A DNA stretch of 64,000 nucleotides from Paenibacillus sp. An7 (GTDB taxonomy: Bacteria > Bacillota > Bacilli > Paenibacillales > Paenibacillaceae). The position numbers were made by a program, and so were the translations under genes. Below, in pieces: positions 26,766 to 35,888 of this stretch. Numbering within the stretch: position 1 is the first letter of the stretch; every line of letters starts with the position of its first letter. The notes beneath the pieces were generated by a model, which was not told the origin of the DNA, did not search any database, and saw only the letters and a program-made list of their open reading frames with translations. Location: positions 44,336 through 108,335 of the forward strand of contig NZ_WTWX01000013.1 of assembly GCF_009870785.1 (NCBI RefSeq), read 5' to 3'.

Positions 26766-26841
26766 GCGATGTGGGACGGCAACACTGTTTCTGTAGACCC
26801 ACTCGCTTACCATTTGGTAACATAGGTAGACCATGTTTACC
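26766..26841 (+). promoter_or_regulatory. Structured leader of the CDF transporter gene
   Basis: Two consecutive hairpins. The first pairs GCGA-t-GTGGG (26766-26775) with CCCACTCGC (26798-26806). The second pairs GGTAACAT (26816-26823) with ATGTTTACC (26833-26841), followed nine bases later by a five-T run. GTAGACC occurs once in each hairpin. This looks like an attenuator, riboswitch-like leader or operator, in the 321-base gap 26569-26889. It does not match a class I can name; the NiCo and yybP-ykoY types were considered and not recognised. Confidence 0.45.
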
Positions 26842-26889
26842 GCTTATCGTTTTTATGGATAAAGTTAATTTAAGGGAGTGTCTTTTTCG

Positions 26890-27765
26890 TTGAACGCATA
26901 TGAAGATATAAAAAGAGGAGAGCGCGGTGCCTGGATCAGTATCGGAGCTTATCTTGTCTTGTCTGCTTTTAAATTATTTTGTGGGTTTCTATTTAATTCT
27001 AGTGCGCTGAAAGCCGATGGTTTAAATAACATGACTGACATTGTTGCATCCATTGCTGTACTGATTGGCCTTAAAATCTCAAGAAAACCACCTGATTCGG
27101 ATCACGCTTATGGACATTTTCGCGCAGAGACCGTAGCGGCAATGGTGGCATCTTTTATTATGGCCATGGTTGGTATTCAGGTATTGATTGATGCAGGCAA
27201 AGGATTATTCGAAGGAAGCGGAGAAATTCCAAACGCTTGGTCAGCTGCAGTAGCAGCAATTTCAGCCATTGTCATGATTTTTGTTTACCTATATAATCGC
27301 AAACTTGCAAGGGAAATCAAAAGTCAGGCGCTTATGGCAGCAGCCAAAGATAACTTATCGGATGCTTTGGTTAGTGTAGGTGCAGGGATTGGCATACTCG
27401 GGGCACAGCTTGGTCTGCCATGGCTTGATACGGTAGCTGCTTTTGTTGTCGGTCTCTTAATTTGTAAAACAGCATGGGATATATTTAGAGAGTCAACGCA
27501 TAGTTTAACGGATGGTTTTAACGAAGAAGAACTGCTTGATTTACGAAGCACGATTGCCAAAACTTCAGGAGTCCAAGGAATTAAGGATGTAAAAGCTAGA
27601 CTGTATGGAAGCCATGTTATGGTCGATGTCGTCGTAGAAGTAGACCCGAATTTGAGTCTGGTGGAAGGACATAAAATCAGTGACACCATCGAAGAAAATA
27701 TGAGACGGCATCATAACATTATGCATGTTCATGTACATGTAGAACCTAAAATGTCGATACACTGA
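26890..27765 (+). CDS. Cation diffusion facilitator, MneS/YeaB-like
   Basis: 291-residue CDF antiporter that exports a divalent cation in exchange for protons. Six membrane helices precede a cytoplasmic C-terminal domain (about 210-290) ending in His-rich MHVHVHVEPKMSIH. Metal-site motifs are ADGLNNMTDIVAS in helix 2, HAYGHFRAET after it, and AKDNLSDALVSVG in helix 5. The sequence is most like B. subtilis YeaB (MneS), so Mn2+ is a likely substrate, with Fe2+ or Zn2+ possible. The TTG start at 26890 is 11 bases after AAGGGAG; GTG 26878 overlaps that site. A structured leader lies upstream. Confidence 0.9.
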   Translation: MNAYEDIKRGERGAWISIGAYLVLSAFKLFCGFLFNSSALKADGLNNMTDIVASIAVLIGLKISRKPPDSDHAYGHFRAETVAAMVASFIMAMVGIQVLIDAGKGLFEGSGEIPNAWSAAVAAISAIVMIFVYLYNRKLAREIKSQALMAAAKDNLSDALVSVGAGIGILGAQLGLPWLDTVAAFVVGLLICKTAWDIFRESTHSLTDGFNEEELLDLRSTIAKTSGVQGIKDVKARLYGSHVMVDVVVEVDPNLSLVEGHKISDTIEENMRRHHNIMHVHVHVEPKMSIH

Positions 27766-27801
27766 GATTTCATTGATCCAATAGGACTGATTTTACGAAA
27801 A

Positions 27802-27843
27802 AAGGGTGCCCGCTGTAAGTTTAAACTTACAGCGGGCACCCTT
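27802..27843. terminator. Perfect 42-base palindrome, bidirectional terminator
   Basis: 21-base arms with no spacer, centred on GTTTAAAC and flanked by A and T tracts. It separates the convergent CDF and SH3 genes. Confidence 0.85.
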
Positions 27844-27881
27844 GCGTATTGTATAAAGGACGATTTTAATTGTGGATTAGG

Positions 27882-28337
27882 TTATTTTCCTGTGTTCACC
27901 CAGGCAACACCTTTCCAAGTGTAAATCTCTACCCATGTATCACCAGTGATGCGATTCGTTATTTCGTTACCTGTAACGGAAACGAATTGTGAGCTCAATG
28001 CACCAAGAGCTTTTCCATTTGGTGTATCATAGAAATATGTTGTTTTTGTAATTTCCAAAGGAAGCAGCGGAAGGTCAATTCCATCACCTGGTTTTACAAG
28101 GACCGTATCTTCGGTTTTCTCTGTAGAAACAACAGTAGTAGTCGTTGCCTCGTTAGAGACAGTAGTTTCTGCAGTAGTAGCATTTGGAGTAGTAGTACTT
28201 GGCGTCTCGGTAGAAACGGTTACCGCATTCGTAGTTGGGGGAGTTGTCGTTTCCGTTGTTTCCGTTGCTGCACTTGCAGCTCCTGCGAAAGAAGCAGTAA
28301 GGGCAAGGGCCGCTGTAATAGAAATCAATTTTTTCAT
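27882..28337 (-). CDS. Secreted Thr-rich protein with SH3-like domain
   Basis: 151-residue exported protein. The signal peptide MKKLISITAALALTASFAGAASA is followed by a low-complexity Thr/Glu/Pro stretch (about residues 25-85) and then an SH3b-like domain (about 95-150) with TKTTYFYDTPNGKALGAL, a GDTWVEIYTWKGVAWV strand pair and a short C terminus. It may bind cell wall; the function is unknown. ATG 28337 follows TTAGGAGG; an upstream ATG at 28385 would bury that site and the signal peptide. Flanked by terminators on both sides. Confidence 0.82.
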   Translation of the reverse strand: MKKLISITAALALTASFAGAASAATETTETTTPPTTNAVTVSTETPSTTTPNATTAETTVSNEATTTTVVSTEKTEDTVLVKPGDGIDLPLLPLEITKTTYFYDTPNGKALGALSSQFVSVTGNEITNRITGDTWVEIYTWKGVAWVNTGK

Positions 28338-28470
28338 TTCTTTTCCTCCTAAGGATATATGTAATAGTTTGTTCTGTGATAACAATAACCAACTTAGCTA
28401 GGAATTGAAACACAGAAAATAACAATTAATTGAATAATTATCAATTAGATGCATTTTCCTTGTTTAAACA

Positions 28471-28510
28471 CATAAAAAAGCTGCTAGCAAAGGCTAACAG
28501 CTTTTTTATG
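28471..28510. terminator. Terminator of the DUF1328 gene
   Basis: CATAAAAAAGCTG / CAGCTTTTTTATG arms with inner TAGC/GCTA; the T run is on the minus strand. Confidence 0.85.
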
Positions 28511-28534
28511 TGTTTATTTAGGGTTTATAACCCA

Positions 28535-28696
28535 TCAGGCTCGTGTTTTCCCCATAATAAGAGAAATAACGAAGAGTACCAAGAAGATAAAGAAGAGCAC
28601 TTTAGCAATGGAAGCTGCTGCCTCTACGATACCAAAGAATCCGAAGATACCTGCAACAACGGCAATAATTAAAAAGATAAGAGTCCATTTTAGCAT
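28535..28696 (-). CDS. Small DUF1328/YtjA-type membrane protein
   Basis: 53-residue membrane protein beginning [20 protein letters not shown] and ending [10 protein letters not shown], with two hydrophobic helices separated by VEAAASIAK. Sequence and size match the DUF1328 family (E. coli YtjA), often seen among stress-induced small membrane proteins. AAAGGA sits nine bases before ATG 28696, and a terminator follows. Its role is not known. It opens the cluster of stress-type genes leading to the sigB operon. Confidence 0.85.
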   Translation of the reverse strand: MLKWTLIFLIIAVVAGIFGFFGIVEAAASIAKVLFFIFLVLFVISLIMGKTRA

Positions 28697-28974
28697 AAGA
28701 ATCAATCCTTTCTATTTTTGTATTACGACAAGAAATTCAGAAGCGGCCCTTAGAACGATCCTTTAGATTGTTATGTATGAGTAGGACAAATTCCGATGAC
28801 CAACAACAATTCCTTCTCGTTTCGTAGTTCTCATTAACCGAGTGAACTTCCAGTGAAACAAAAAGAGGAGATCACGAAGTAAGAGTCAGCGATGTTTGAA
28901 TTTCCCCTTCGAATTATAGATATATGCTTTTAAAAATAATTTAGTAATTTTATATTTCGCGAGCTTGCTCTCTT

Positions 28975-29000
28975 GTTTCGAGACGGTATATGGCGGGTAA
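28975..29000 (+). promoter_or_regulatory. Candidate SigB-type promoter of the DUF948 gene
   Basis: GTTTCG, 14-base spacer, GGGTAA, about 50 bases before ATG 29052, close to the SigB pattern GTTTAA-N12-15-GGGTAT. The remainder of the 355-base gap 28697-29051 shows no gene or strong hairpin. Confidence 0.45.
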
Positions 29001-29051
29001 TTCTCGAATAACAAACACTAATGATGAAGAAACGAAAGCGAGGTTGTGTAA

Positions 29052-29576
29052 ATGTTGTGGCAAATTAGCGTAGCTATTATTGCGATTGCTTTTGCTGTAC
29101 TGGTTGTCTTCTTGATTAAGACATTAAAGACGGCTCAGGAATCCCTGGATAATGTAAGCAAAACATTGAAAGAAGTTCAAGGTACGATCGATGAATTAGG
29201 TTATGAGGTAAAACAAACCGTTCGTCATGCTAATGAAATTACAGTAGATGTGGAACAAAAAATGAAACAAATTGATCCCGTCATGGTTTCTGTGAAAAAT
29301 CTAGGTGAAGTGCTCGCAGAAGTAACAGGTGCTGCTAAACAAGTATCAAGTACGGTAATGAGTAAGTTTCAACACAAAAAAGAATCCGGTAATGTGGTAA
29401 GAAGCAGCCGTTCAGCAGAAAAACAAGCTTCGGAAGTAAAAGCCTTGCCTGCTGCTGGAGGAACTTCTGCAGGAATCGTAACCCCAAGTCTTGCTCATCA
29501 TGAAAATTCAACAAGTAAAAAGTGGCTCAATTATGTGGATATTGCTGCAGATACTTGGAACAAAATCAGACGTTAA
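29052..29576 (+). CDS. DUF948 (YtxG-like) membrane protein
   Basis: 174-residue protein with one N-terminal membrane helix (about residues 4-23) and a long helical region (30-110) rich in Lys, Glu and Val, as in DUF948 general stress proteins such as YtxG. The C-terminal 60 residues are polar and low in structure. The ribosome site is weak (GAGGTTGTG). In B. subtilis ytxGHJ is SigB and SigH controlled; here a SigB-like promoter lies upstream and a YtxH-type gene sits at 41726. A general stress role is inferred. Confidence 0.8.
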   Translation: MLWQISVAIIAIAFAVLVVFLIKTLKTAQESLDNVSKTLKEVQGTIDELGYEVKQTVRHANEITVDVEQKMKQIDPVMVSVKNLGEVLAEVTGAAKQVSSTVMSKFQHKKESGNVVRSSRSAEKQASEVKALPAAGGTSAGIVTPSLAHHENSTSKKWLNYVDIAADTWNKIRR

Positions 29577-29697
29577 CTTTTAATAAATAAGATCTATGTA
29601 GGAAATCTTGCCATAGCGATATAACAAGGATCCTTAACAGGATAAACGAACGTGCGGCAGGATGGTACAGCATAAGGAGAAGAAGAAAGGGTGAGAG

Positions 29698-30228
29698 ATG
29701 ATGTTACAAACCATGCTGATCATGTTGGCGCTCACATCTCCCTTTTCCGTTCAACCTACGGCTGAACCTGCCGCAATGTGGCAAGGCAATCATTCAGTAG
29801 AGTTGGCGGTAAAGAAGTCGGCACCAACTCAAATACTGCCAATTGAGCAACAAAATGAATTCAAAACGGTAAATGATATTTCTTTACAAGATACCAAGTC
29901 AGAGGTGCTGAGCAAGAAAGGGTACCCCGGGCAAACAAAAGAAGACTTACTGCTTGGTAGTAGAGAGTTTATTTATGATGATGTGACCATCGGTATTATA
30001 GATGGAACGGTTTCCTATATTCAGGTGAAGAAAGATGCAGCCTACTTAAAGGTGAATGATGTATATATGGAACTTACTCCGCGCAGCATTAAACATACGC
30101 TTGGAAAACCAGATTTCATTGCTGAAGATGGGGATGTGTACATTAAAGGTCATCAGGCTGTAAAAGTCTATTTGGATCAAAATCAGCATTTGAAACATGT
30201 GGAATTTTTTGATGAAGCCTCTTTTTAG
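29698..30228 (+). CDS. Exported protein of unknown function
   Basis: 176-residue protein with a likely signal peptide (residues 1-22, MLQTMLIMLALTSPFSVQPTAEPA), then a polar linker. About residues 60-170 read as a mixed strand/helix domain with the repeated pattern of a SmpA/OmlA-like fold: TKSEVLSKKGYPGQTKED...FIYDDVTIGIIDGTVSYIQV, then PRSIKHTLGKPDFIAEDGDVYI. The G-x-P segments (KKGYPG, LGKPDF) following a helix are suggestive, but I do not assign a family. AAAGGG lies about ten bases before ATG 29698; ATG 29701 is an equal choice. Confidence 0.65.
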   Translation: MMLQTMLIMLALTSPFSVQPTAEPAAMWQGNHSVELAVKKSAPTQILPIEQQNEFKTVNDISLQDTKSEVLSKKGYPGQTKEDLLLGSREFIYDDVTIGIIDGTVSYIQVKKDAAYLKVNDVYMELTPRSIKHTLGKPDFIAEDGDVYIKGHQAVKVYLDQNQHLKHVEFFDEASF

Positions 30229-30244
30229 GGAGAGTGAAATCAAG

Positions 30245-30270
30245 GTTTCAAAAGAAGTAAGATTGTTTAT
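30245..30270 (+). promoter_or_regulatory. Weak SigB-like promoter match before the GSP17M gene
   Basis: GTTTCA, 14-base spacer, GTTTAT. The -35 and spacing fit but the -10 departs from GGGTAT at two positions. Confidence 0.25.
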
Positions 30271-30320
30271 ATACTAAGTAAACATTTGAAAGATTAGAGG
30301 TTCTAAGGAGCGTGAATATC

Positions 30321-30665
30321 ATGAAAGCAACGAATTCAAAAGCGTATGCTAAACTCGTTGAGAACGGAATTCAGGCAGTGGAAACGGTAAATGAACTTCG
30401 TGATGCAGATTATCTAGCGAAAGATATTTTCGTATTAGCACATAGTGAAGATCGAACGGATCGAATTGCTGATAAAGCAAACGCTAAGGAGATTGGTTTA
30501 AAAGAAGAAGGCGTATTTGATTCGATTGCTAATCTGTTCCGCTCCCGTGGAGATGAACTTCGCGCTAAAATTGTATCCATTGGATTTACGGAAACGGAAG
30601 CAGAATATTACGAAAGAGAGCTTGATAAAGGTAAGGTTCTTGTCATAGCTCTGCGTAGTGTATAG
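30321..30665 (+). CDS. General stress protein 17M-like (YflT family)
   Basis: 114-residue cytoplasmic protein of the YflT/GSP17M family: a short alpha/beta domain beginning with a strand after VENGIQAVETVNELRDADYLAKDIFVLAHSEDRTDRI and ending with ELDKGKVLVIALRSV. The B. subtilis homologue is SigB-dependent. ATG 30321 lies ten bases after AAGGAG; GTG 30312 overlaps the site. It sits directly before the sigB operon and has its own terminator. Biochemical function is unknown. Confidence 0.85.
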   Translation: MKATNSKAYAKLVENGIQAVETVNELRDADYLAKDIFVLAHSEDRTDRIADKANAKEIGLKEEGVFDSIANLFRSRGDELRAKIVSIGFTETEAEYYERELDKGKVLVIALRSV

Positions 30666-30710
30666 ATTCTGCATCTACCTAAATGAAGTAAATATAAAAA
30701 ATACGAGGGC

Positions 30711-30740
30711 AAGGAATGGGAGAATATACTCCCATTCCTT
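30711..30740 (+). terminator. Terminator before the sigB operon
   Basis: AAGGAATGGGAG / CTCCCATTCCTT perfect arms with a six-base loop, then TCTGTG. Confidence 0.8.
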
Positions 30741-30907
30741 TCTGTGCGTTTAAAGAAAGGGTGTAGCTGTGTACAGCTGTATATAAAATGAGAACGTTTA
30801 TCTTAAATATCTTATCTCTTTAAACTTTGCTATAGTTAAGAAAATATATATTTCTGTTACAGAAAACAAGACCCTAGTATAATTATTACTAGTAGAAGGA
30901 GAGGGTT

Positions 30908-32080
30908 ATGAGAATACTTATCGTAGACGACAATCCGACCAATGTAATTATCATTCGTGAAATTTTAAAGAAAGAAAATTATAAAAATATCGTTACTGCG
31001 AAATCGGCTTTTGAGATGTTTGATGTATTAGGGGTTCAAGTTCGAGGGGCGAATAAAGATCTCCCTTCCGATACGGCGGAGGAACCGGATGTAGATCTCA
31101 TTTTGCTGGATATGATGATGCCAGAAATGGATGGAATCGAAGCTTGTCGTATTGTACAAACCTATCCTCATCTTAAAGATATTCCGATCATTATGGTAAC
31201 GGCTGTCGGTGATTCTAAGAAACTAGCTGAAGCTCTTGATGTAGGAGCGGTAGATTATGTTACGAAGCCAATTAACAAAGTGGAACTAATGGCCCGCATT
31301 CGTCTTGCTTTACGTCTAAAGCAGGAGAAAGATTGGCGTAAAGAGCGAGACCAACGGATCCAAGATGAATTAAAACTAGCCAGTCTTGTTCAGAATGCGG
31401 TGCTTAGTCCCGCTATTGAAGACCCCAAGTTTACAGTGAATGCTTTATATCAGCCATCCGCTGAACTTGCAGGAGATTTATATGCTTGGTATCCGCTTGG
31501 GAAAGGAAGATACGGGGTTATATTGCTGGATATGATGGGGCACGGAATTTCCTCGTCACTCTTTTGTATGTTTATTGCTTCTGTTTTAAAAGATACAGTA
31601 ACTACTTATATTGAACCAGACCGGGTCATGAAGGAATTAAACCGAAGATTTAATCAACTTTATTTGGATGATCAGCTGGTTATGTACTATTTCACAGCTA
31701 TATACCTTGTGATTGACACGAATGAAATGCGGATTGATTACGTCAATGCTGGGCATCCTCCCGCACTGCTTTTTGAAGGGAATGGCGAAGTGGTTTCACT
31801 CGACCTTGTCACGCATCCCGTTGGACTTTTTGATACGATGGAGGCAGAAACTCACACCGTCTATTATACAGGAGATAGTCATATTGCGATGTACACAGAT
31901 GGGCTGCTTGAAGCGGTGGATGGAGAAACAGAAGAGCAGCTTGCATTTTTGAAAGAGCGCTTAAGTAAGGGCCACAATTTCGACGAGCAAGAGATGCGTC
32001 AGACGTTCTTTGATGAAGAAGTGACGAAAGAACATGAAGATGATATTTGTTTAGTATGGATTTCACTAAAAGGAGAATAA
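30908..32080 (+). CDS. rsbY: Receiver-PP2C phosphatase of the SigB pathway (RsbY/RsbU-P type)
   Basis: 390-residue response regulator phosphatase. Residues 1-140 are a receiver domain with acidic pair DD near residue 8, phospho-acceptor Asp68 (LILLDMMMPEMDG), a conserved VTA and the KPI lysine; an extra loop of about 20 residues precedes Asp68. Residues about 165-390 form a SpoIIE-type PP2C domain with metal motifs AELAGDLY, LLDMMGHGI, MYTDGLLEA and EDDICLV. It should dephosphorylate RsbV when phosphorylated. Domain order matches RsbY of the B. cereus group rather than stressosome-driven RsbU. A TATAAT -10 candidate is at 30878-30883. It is four bases from the next gene. Confidence 0.9.
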   Translation: MRILIVDDNPTNVIIIREILKKENYKNIVTAKSAFEMFDVLGVQVRGANKDLPSDTAEEPDVDLILLDMMMPEMDGIEACRIVQTYPHLKDIPIIMVTAVGDSKKLAEALDVGAVDYVTKPINKVELMARIRLALRLKQEKDWRKERDQRIQDELKLASLVQNAVLSPAIEDPKFTVNALYQPSAELAGDLYAWYPLGKGRYGVILLDMMGHGISSSLFCMFIASVLKDTVTTYIEPDRVMKELNRRFNQLYLDDQLVMYYFTAIYLVIDTNEMRIDYVNAGHPPALLFEGNGEVVSLDLVTHPVGLFDTMEAETHTVYYTGDSHIAMYTDGLLEAVDGETEEQLAFLKERLSKGHNFDEQEMRQTFFDEEVTKEHEDDICLVWISLKGE

Positions 32081-32084
32081 AAGA

Positions 32085-35000
32085 ATGAAAATACGCACTC
32101 GATTGCTTGTTGGCTTCAGTGCAATGATGGCGATCTTACTTGTGCTTACCATGCTCAGTTTTAATGCCACCAACAACATGAAGAACGAAATCGATAATAT
32201 GTATAACGATCGATACATGAAGACTAGATACACTTCTGGCGTACGTGCAGATGTGAATGATGTTGCCTTTTATCTTGCGTCGGCAATGATGAATCCGGAT
32301 GCGAATACATTACAATCGGCAAATTCGAAGATGGATGATAAAAAAGCAAGTGCGAATGAGAACTTTAAAAATATTGAGGAACGTGCCGTTACACCAGAGG
32401 AACATCGTCTGGTAAATGAAGTGAAAGAGAATCTTCAAAATTTTGAGGATTATACCGTTCGTATTATGGCGTTGCTTGAAGAAGGAAAAGTGGCAGAAGC
32501 TAACTCCTACCGGAGCAATGCGGGAGGAGCCACACAACTGGCTACACTGAGTAGTTTAACCGAGCTGAATGACTATCAGGATTTATTGATAGATCAGGAA
32601 ATTACAGCTGCTGAAGAAGAAATAAATAACACAGTACAGTGGCTTGGCGGTTTATTGGTAGCCGGATTGCTTATTGCCCTTGGTATTATTCTTTGGGTCC
32701 TTCCTAGTATTACAAAAGGGTTAAATACCGTTTCGATGATGATTCAGAGTTTTGGAAAAGGGAGATTCCGCACCATTCGAAGAATCAAAGTCAAGACGAA
32801 AGATGAAATTGGTCAGATCGCCCGTGTGTTTAAAGATATGGCTGAAGATCTGGAACAAAAGCAGCTACTGGAGCAAGAATATACGAGAGCCCAAGAGGAC
32901 CAAAACTGGCTTAACGGCAATATGGCTCGGATTACGGATCTACTGCGGGGCGTAGGATCAACAGAACAAGTGTCCCAGTTATTTATAAGTGAATTTGCAC
33001 CTATTATTGGTGTGAATTATGGTGCTGTGTATCTTCATAATGAGAATAAACATCCAGACGAGTTAAAATGTTACGGAGCTTATGCTTTTGATGGGGGAGA
33101 AACAAACAGTAAATCTACCTTCAAAATTGGAGAAGGGCTTGTTGGACAAAGCGCACTTGATAAAAAAGTGATTGAACTCAGCGAAGCTCCCGATGGATAT
33201 TTAAAAATTGGTTCAGGTCTTGGCAATTCTACACCTGCCAGCATTCTCATTAGACCTATTTTATTTGAAGAAGAGCTGCTTGGGGTAGTGGAGGTGGCTT
33301 CGTTTGAACCGCTTACTTTCATGCAAAGACAGCTGTTTGAGCAGCTCGTCAATAATATCGGCGTTATCATTAACAATATTAATCGTCGTATGAGAGTGGA
33401 AGAACTTTTACGTGAATCGCAGGCTCTGACAGAAGAACTTCAAATGCAATCTGAGGAACTTCAAACCCAACAAGAGGAACTGCGCCGTTCAAACGAAAGT
33501 TTGGGAGAACAAGCAGAAGAACTCAAACGTTCGGAAGAACTATTGCAGCGTCAACAGGAAGAATTGGAGCATTTTAATACCGAACTTCTTGGTAAGACGA
33601 GAGCGCTTGAAGAGCAGGTGCAGCAGGTAGAAGAGAAAAACGAACAGATAGAAATTACAAAACGTCAACTCGAGCAGCAAGCGATGCAACTCTCCATTAC
33701 GTCGAAATACAAATCGGAATTCCTTGCTAATATGTCACATGAGCTTAGAACGCCGCTTAATAGTTTGCTTATTCTATCTCAACTTCTAACAGAGAATAAA
33801 GATGGAAACCTGACACCAAAACAAAAAGAGTATGCACAAACCATTTATATGTCAGGTGCGGATCTCTTGAAAATGATTGATGAAATTTTAGATTTATCTA
33901 AAGTAGAGTCTGGAAAAATGGAAGTTAACCATGAGAAGGTGAACATCTCTGGTCTACAGAACTTCGTGGAACAGAACTTTGCACCTGTAGCGATGAGCAA
34001 AAAACTGAAACTTCATTTTAAAACGGATGAGAATCTGCCAGCATCCTTTGTGTCCGATGGACATCGTGTGAAACAGATTCTACGTAATTTGTTATCAAAT
34101 GCTTTCAAATTTACCACTTCTGGTTCTATTACGGTCAATATGAAGCTAGCTGAGAGAAAAGAACTGCCAGAATATCTTGATATTAATATTCCTTATATTT
34201 CGATGTCGGTAAAAGATACGGGTATTGGAATTGCACAAGACAAAGTTGATTTAGTCTTTGAAGCCTTCCAGCAAGTTGATGGAACGACAAGCAGGAAATA
34301 TGGAGGCACGGGACTGGGATTATCCATCAGCAGAGAGTTAGCTAAACTGCTTGGCGGGGAAATTAAGCTCTGCTCAGAAGAAGGCGAAGGAAGCACCTTT
34401 ACTCTGTTCTTGCCACTTCTTGAAGAAGATGCCGTGAAACTTAATGGGGCGGTGAATGAGTATAAAGAATCAGCAGCGACTCATGAAAGTTTTGCTAAGC
34501 AGGATCGAGTTATTTATGATAGATCAATGACGATTCCTTCTAGTCCGCCTAAAGTAATATCTTCCTCGTCCGTAGCTGTTGTTAACAACATTAAAGATGA
34601 TCGGGAAGATATTCAAAACGGGGACCGTGTGATGCTCATTATCGAAGATGACCCGAAATTTGCTAATATTTTGCTCGATATGACAAGACAACATGATTTC
34701 AAAGCACTCGTTGCCTTGCAAGGAGACATTGGTCTTGAGATGGCGAAGCGCTACTTGCCAGATGCGATCATTCTTGATATTCAGCTTCCTGTGATGGATG
34801 GTTGGGGTGTCTTGAATGAATTGAAGGCAAACCTGTCTACACGCCACATCCCGGTACATGTGATTTCTGTAATGGATGAAATTAAACAGGGACTTATGAT
34901 GGGGGCTATTGCTTATCTAAAAAAACCATCTACCCGCGAATCATTGGATCAGGCATTTGCTCACATTGAATCCTATATAGATAAATCACTGAAACGCCTT

Positions 35001-35795
35001 CTTATTGTAGAAGATGACGAGATACAGCGTAATGCAATTATAGAACTTATCGGTCATGATGATGTAGCCATAACGGCAGTTTCTACGGGGAAAGAAGCAA
35101 TTGAGGAACTGCGCAAAGTGAGATATGACTGCATGGTACTTGACCTCATGTTAACAGATATAACAGGATTTGAATTGTTGGATCAGATTCGTGATGACGC
35201 ACAGCTGAATGATCTTCCTATCATTATTTACACAGGTAAGGAACTGGACAGTAAAGAAGAACTAAAACTGCGTAAGTATGCTGAATCCATTATTATTAAG
35301 GATGTTAAATCTCCCGAACGTTTGCTAGATGAGACGACTTTGTTCTTACACCGGGTAGAGGCAAACTTGCCGGAAGATAAGAGAAAGATTTTGCAAAATC
35401 TTTATAACAAGGAAACTTTGTTTGAAGGTAAACGAATTTTATTAGTAGATGACGATATCCGTAACGTATTTGCTTTGTCGAGTGTACTGGAAAGCTACCG
35501 TATGGATGTAACTTTTGCCGAGAATGGAAGAGAAGCGATAGAACTTCTTGAAAAGAATCGGAATTATGATCTCGTCTTGATGGATATGATGATGCCTGAA
35601 ATGGATGGATATGAGGCGATGACTCGAATCAGGCAAATTCCTGAGTTTGTAAAATTACCGATTATCGCTTTGACAGCGAAGGCGATGAAAGACGACCGAG
35701 GCAAATGTATAGAGGCAGGAGCCTCAGATTATGTGAAAAAACCGATCCAAACGGATCAACTTTTATCACTAATGCGAGTATGGTTGTATTCGTAA
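32085..35795 (+). CDS. rsbK: Multi-receiver hybrid sensor kinase (RsbK-like)
   Basis: 1236-residue membrane kinase. Order: TM1 (about 8-26), extracellular helical sensor (27-184), TM2 (185-206), HAMP (207-260), GAF (275-430), coiled coil rich in EEL repeats (437-535), HisKA with His552 (SHELRTP), HATPase (650-775, DTGIGI, GGTGLGL), then three receivers with Asp898, Asp1020 and Asp1167. The middle receiver has IIKDVKSPERLLDE instead of the usual KP loop. RsbK of the B. cereus group phosphorylates RsbY and is methylated by RsbM, whose genes flank this one. It is longer than a simple RsbK because of the extra receivers. The signal is unknown. Confidence 0.87.
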   Translation: MKIRTRLLVGFSAMMAILLVLTMLSFNATNNMKNEIDNMYNDRYMKTRYTSGVRADVNDVAFYLASAMMNPDANTLQSANSKMDDKKASANENFKNIEERAVTPEEHRLVNEVKENLQNFEDYTVRIMALLEEGKVAEANSYRSNAGGATQLATLSSLTELNDYQDLLIDQEITAAEEEINNTVQWLGGLLVAGLLIALGIILWVLPSITKGLNTVSMMIQSFGKGRFRTIRRIKVKTKDEIGQIARVFKDMAEDLEQKQLLEQEYTRAQEDQNWLNGNMARITDLLRGVGSTEQVSQLFISEFAPIIGVNYGAVYLHNENKHPDELKCYGAYAFDGGETNSKSTFKIGEGLVGQSALDKKVIELSEAPDGYLKIGSGLGNSTPASILIRPILFEEELLGVVEVASFEPLTFMQRQLFEQLVNNIGVIINNINRRMRVEELLRESQALTEELQMQSEELQTQQEELRRSNESLGEQAEELKRSEELLQRQQEELEHFNTELLGKTRALEEQVQQVEEKNEQIEITKRQLEQQAMQLSITSKYKSEFLANMSHELRTPLNSLLILSQLLTENKDGNLTPKQKEYAQTIYMSGADLLKMIDEILDLSKVESGKMEVNHEKVNISGLQNFVEQNFAPVAMSKKLKLHFKTDENLPASFVSDGHRVKQILRNLLSNAFKFTTSGSITVNMKLAERKELPEYLDINIPYISMSVKDTGIGIAQDKVDLVFEAFQQVDGTTSRKYGGTGLGLSISRELAKLLGGEIKLCSEEGEGSTFTLFLPLLEEDAVKLNGAVNEYKESAATHESFAKQDRVIYDRSMTIPSSPPKVISSSSVAVVNNIKDDREDIQNGDRVMLIIEDDPKFANILLDMTRQHDFKALVALQGDIGLEMAKRYLPDAIILDIQLPVMDGWGVLNELKANLSTRHIPVHVISVMDEIKQGLMMGAIAYLKKPSTRESLDQAFAHIESYIDKSLKRLLIVEDDEIQRNAIIELIGHDDVAITAVSTGKEAIEELRKVRYDCMVLDLMLTDITGFELLDQIRDDAQLNDLPIIIYTGKELDSKEELKLRKYAESIIIKDVKSPERLLDETTLFLHRVEANLPEDKRKILQNLYNKETLFEGKRILLVDDDIRNVFALSSVLESYRMDVTFAENGREAIELLEKNRNYDLVLMDMMMPEMDGYEAMTRIRQIPEFVKLPIIALTAKAMKDDRGKCIEAGASDYVKKPIQTDQLLSLMRVWLYS

Positions 35796-35888
35796 GCTTA
35801 AAAAGTGGGTATAAGAGTGAGTACCCTTATTTAAGAGAATTAAATGAACTTATGGTTAGAAGTATAAAGTAAGGAAGTGGAGCAATTT

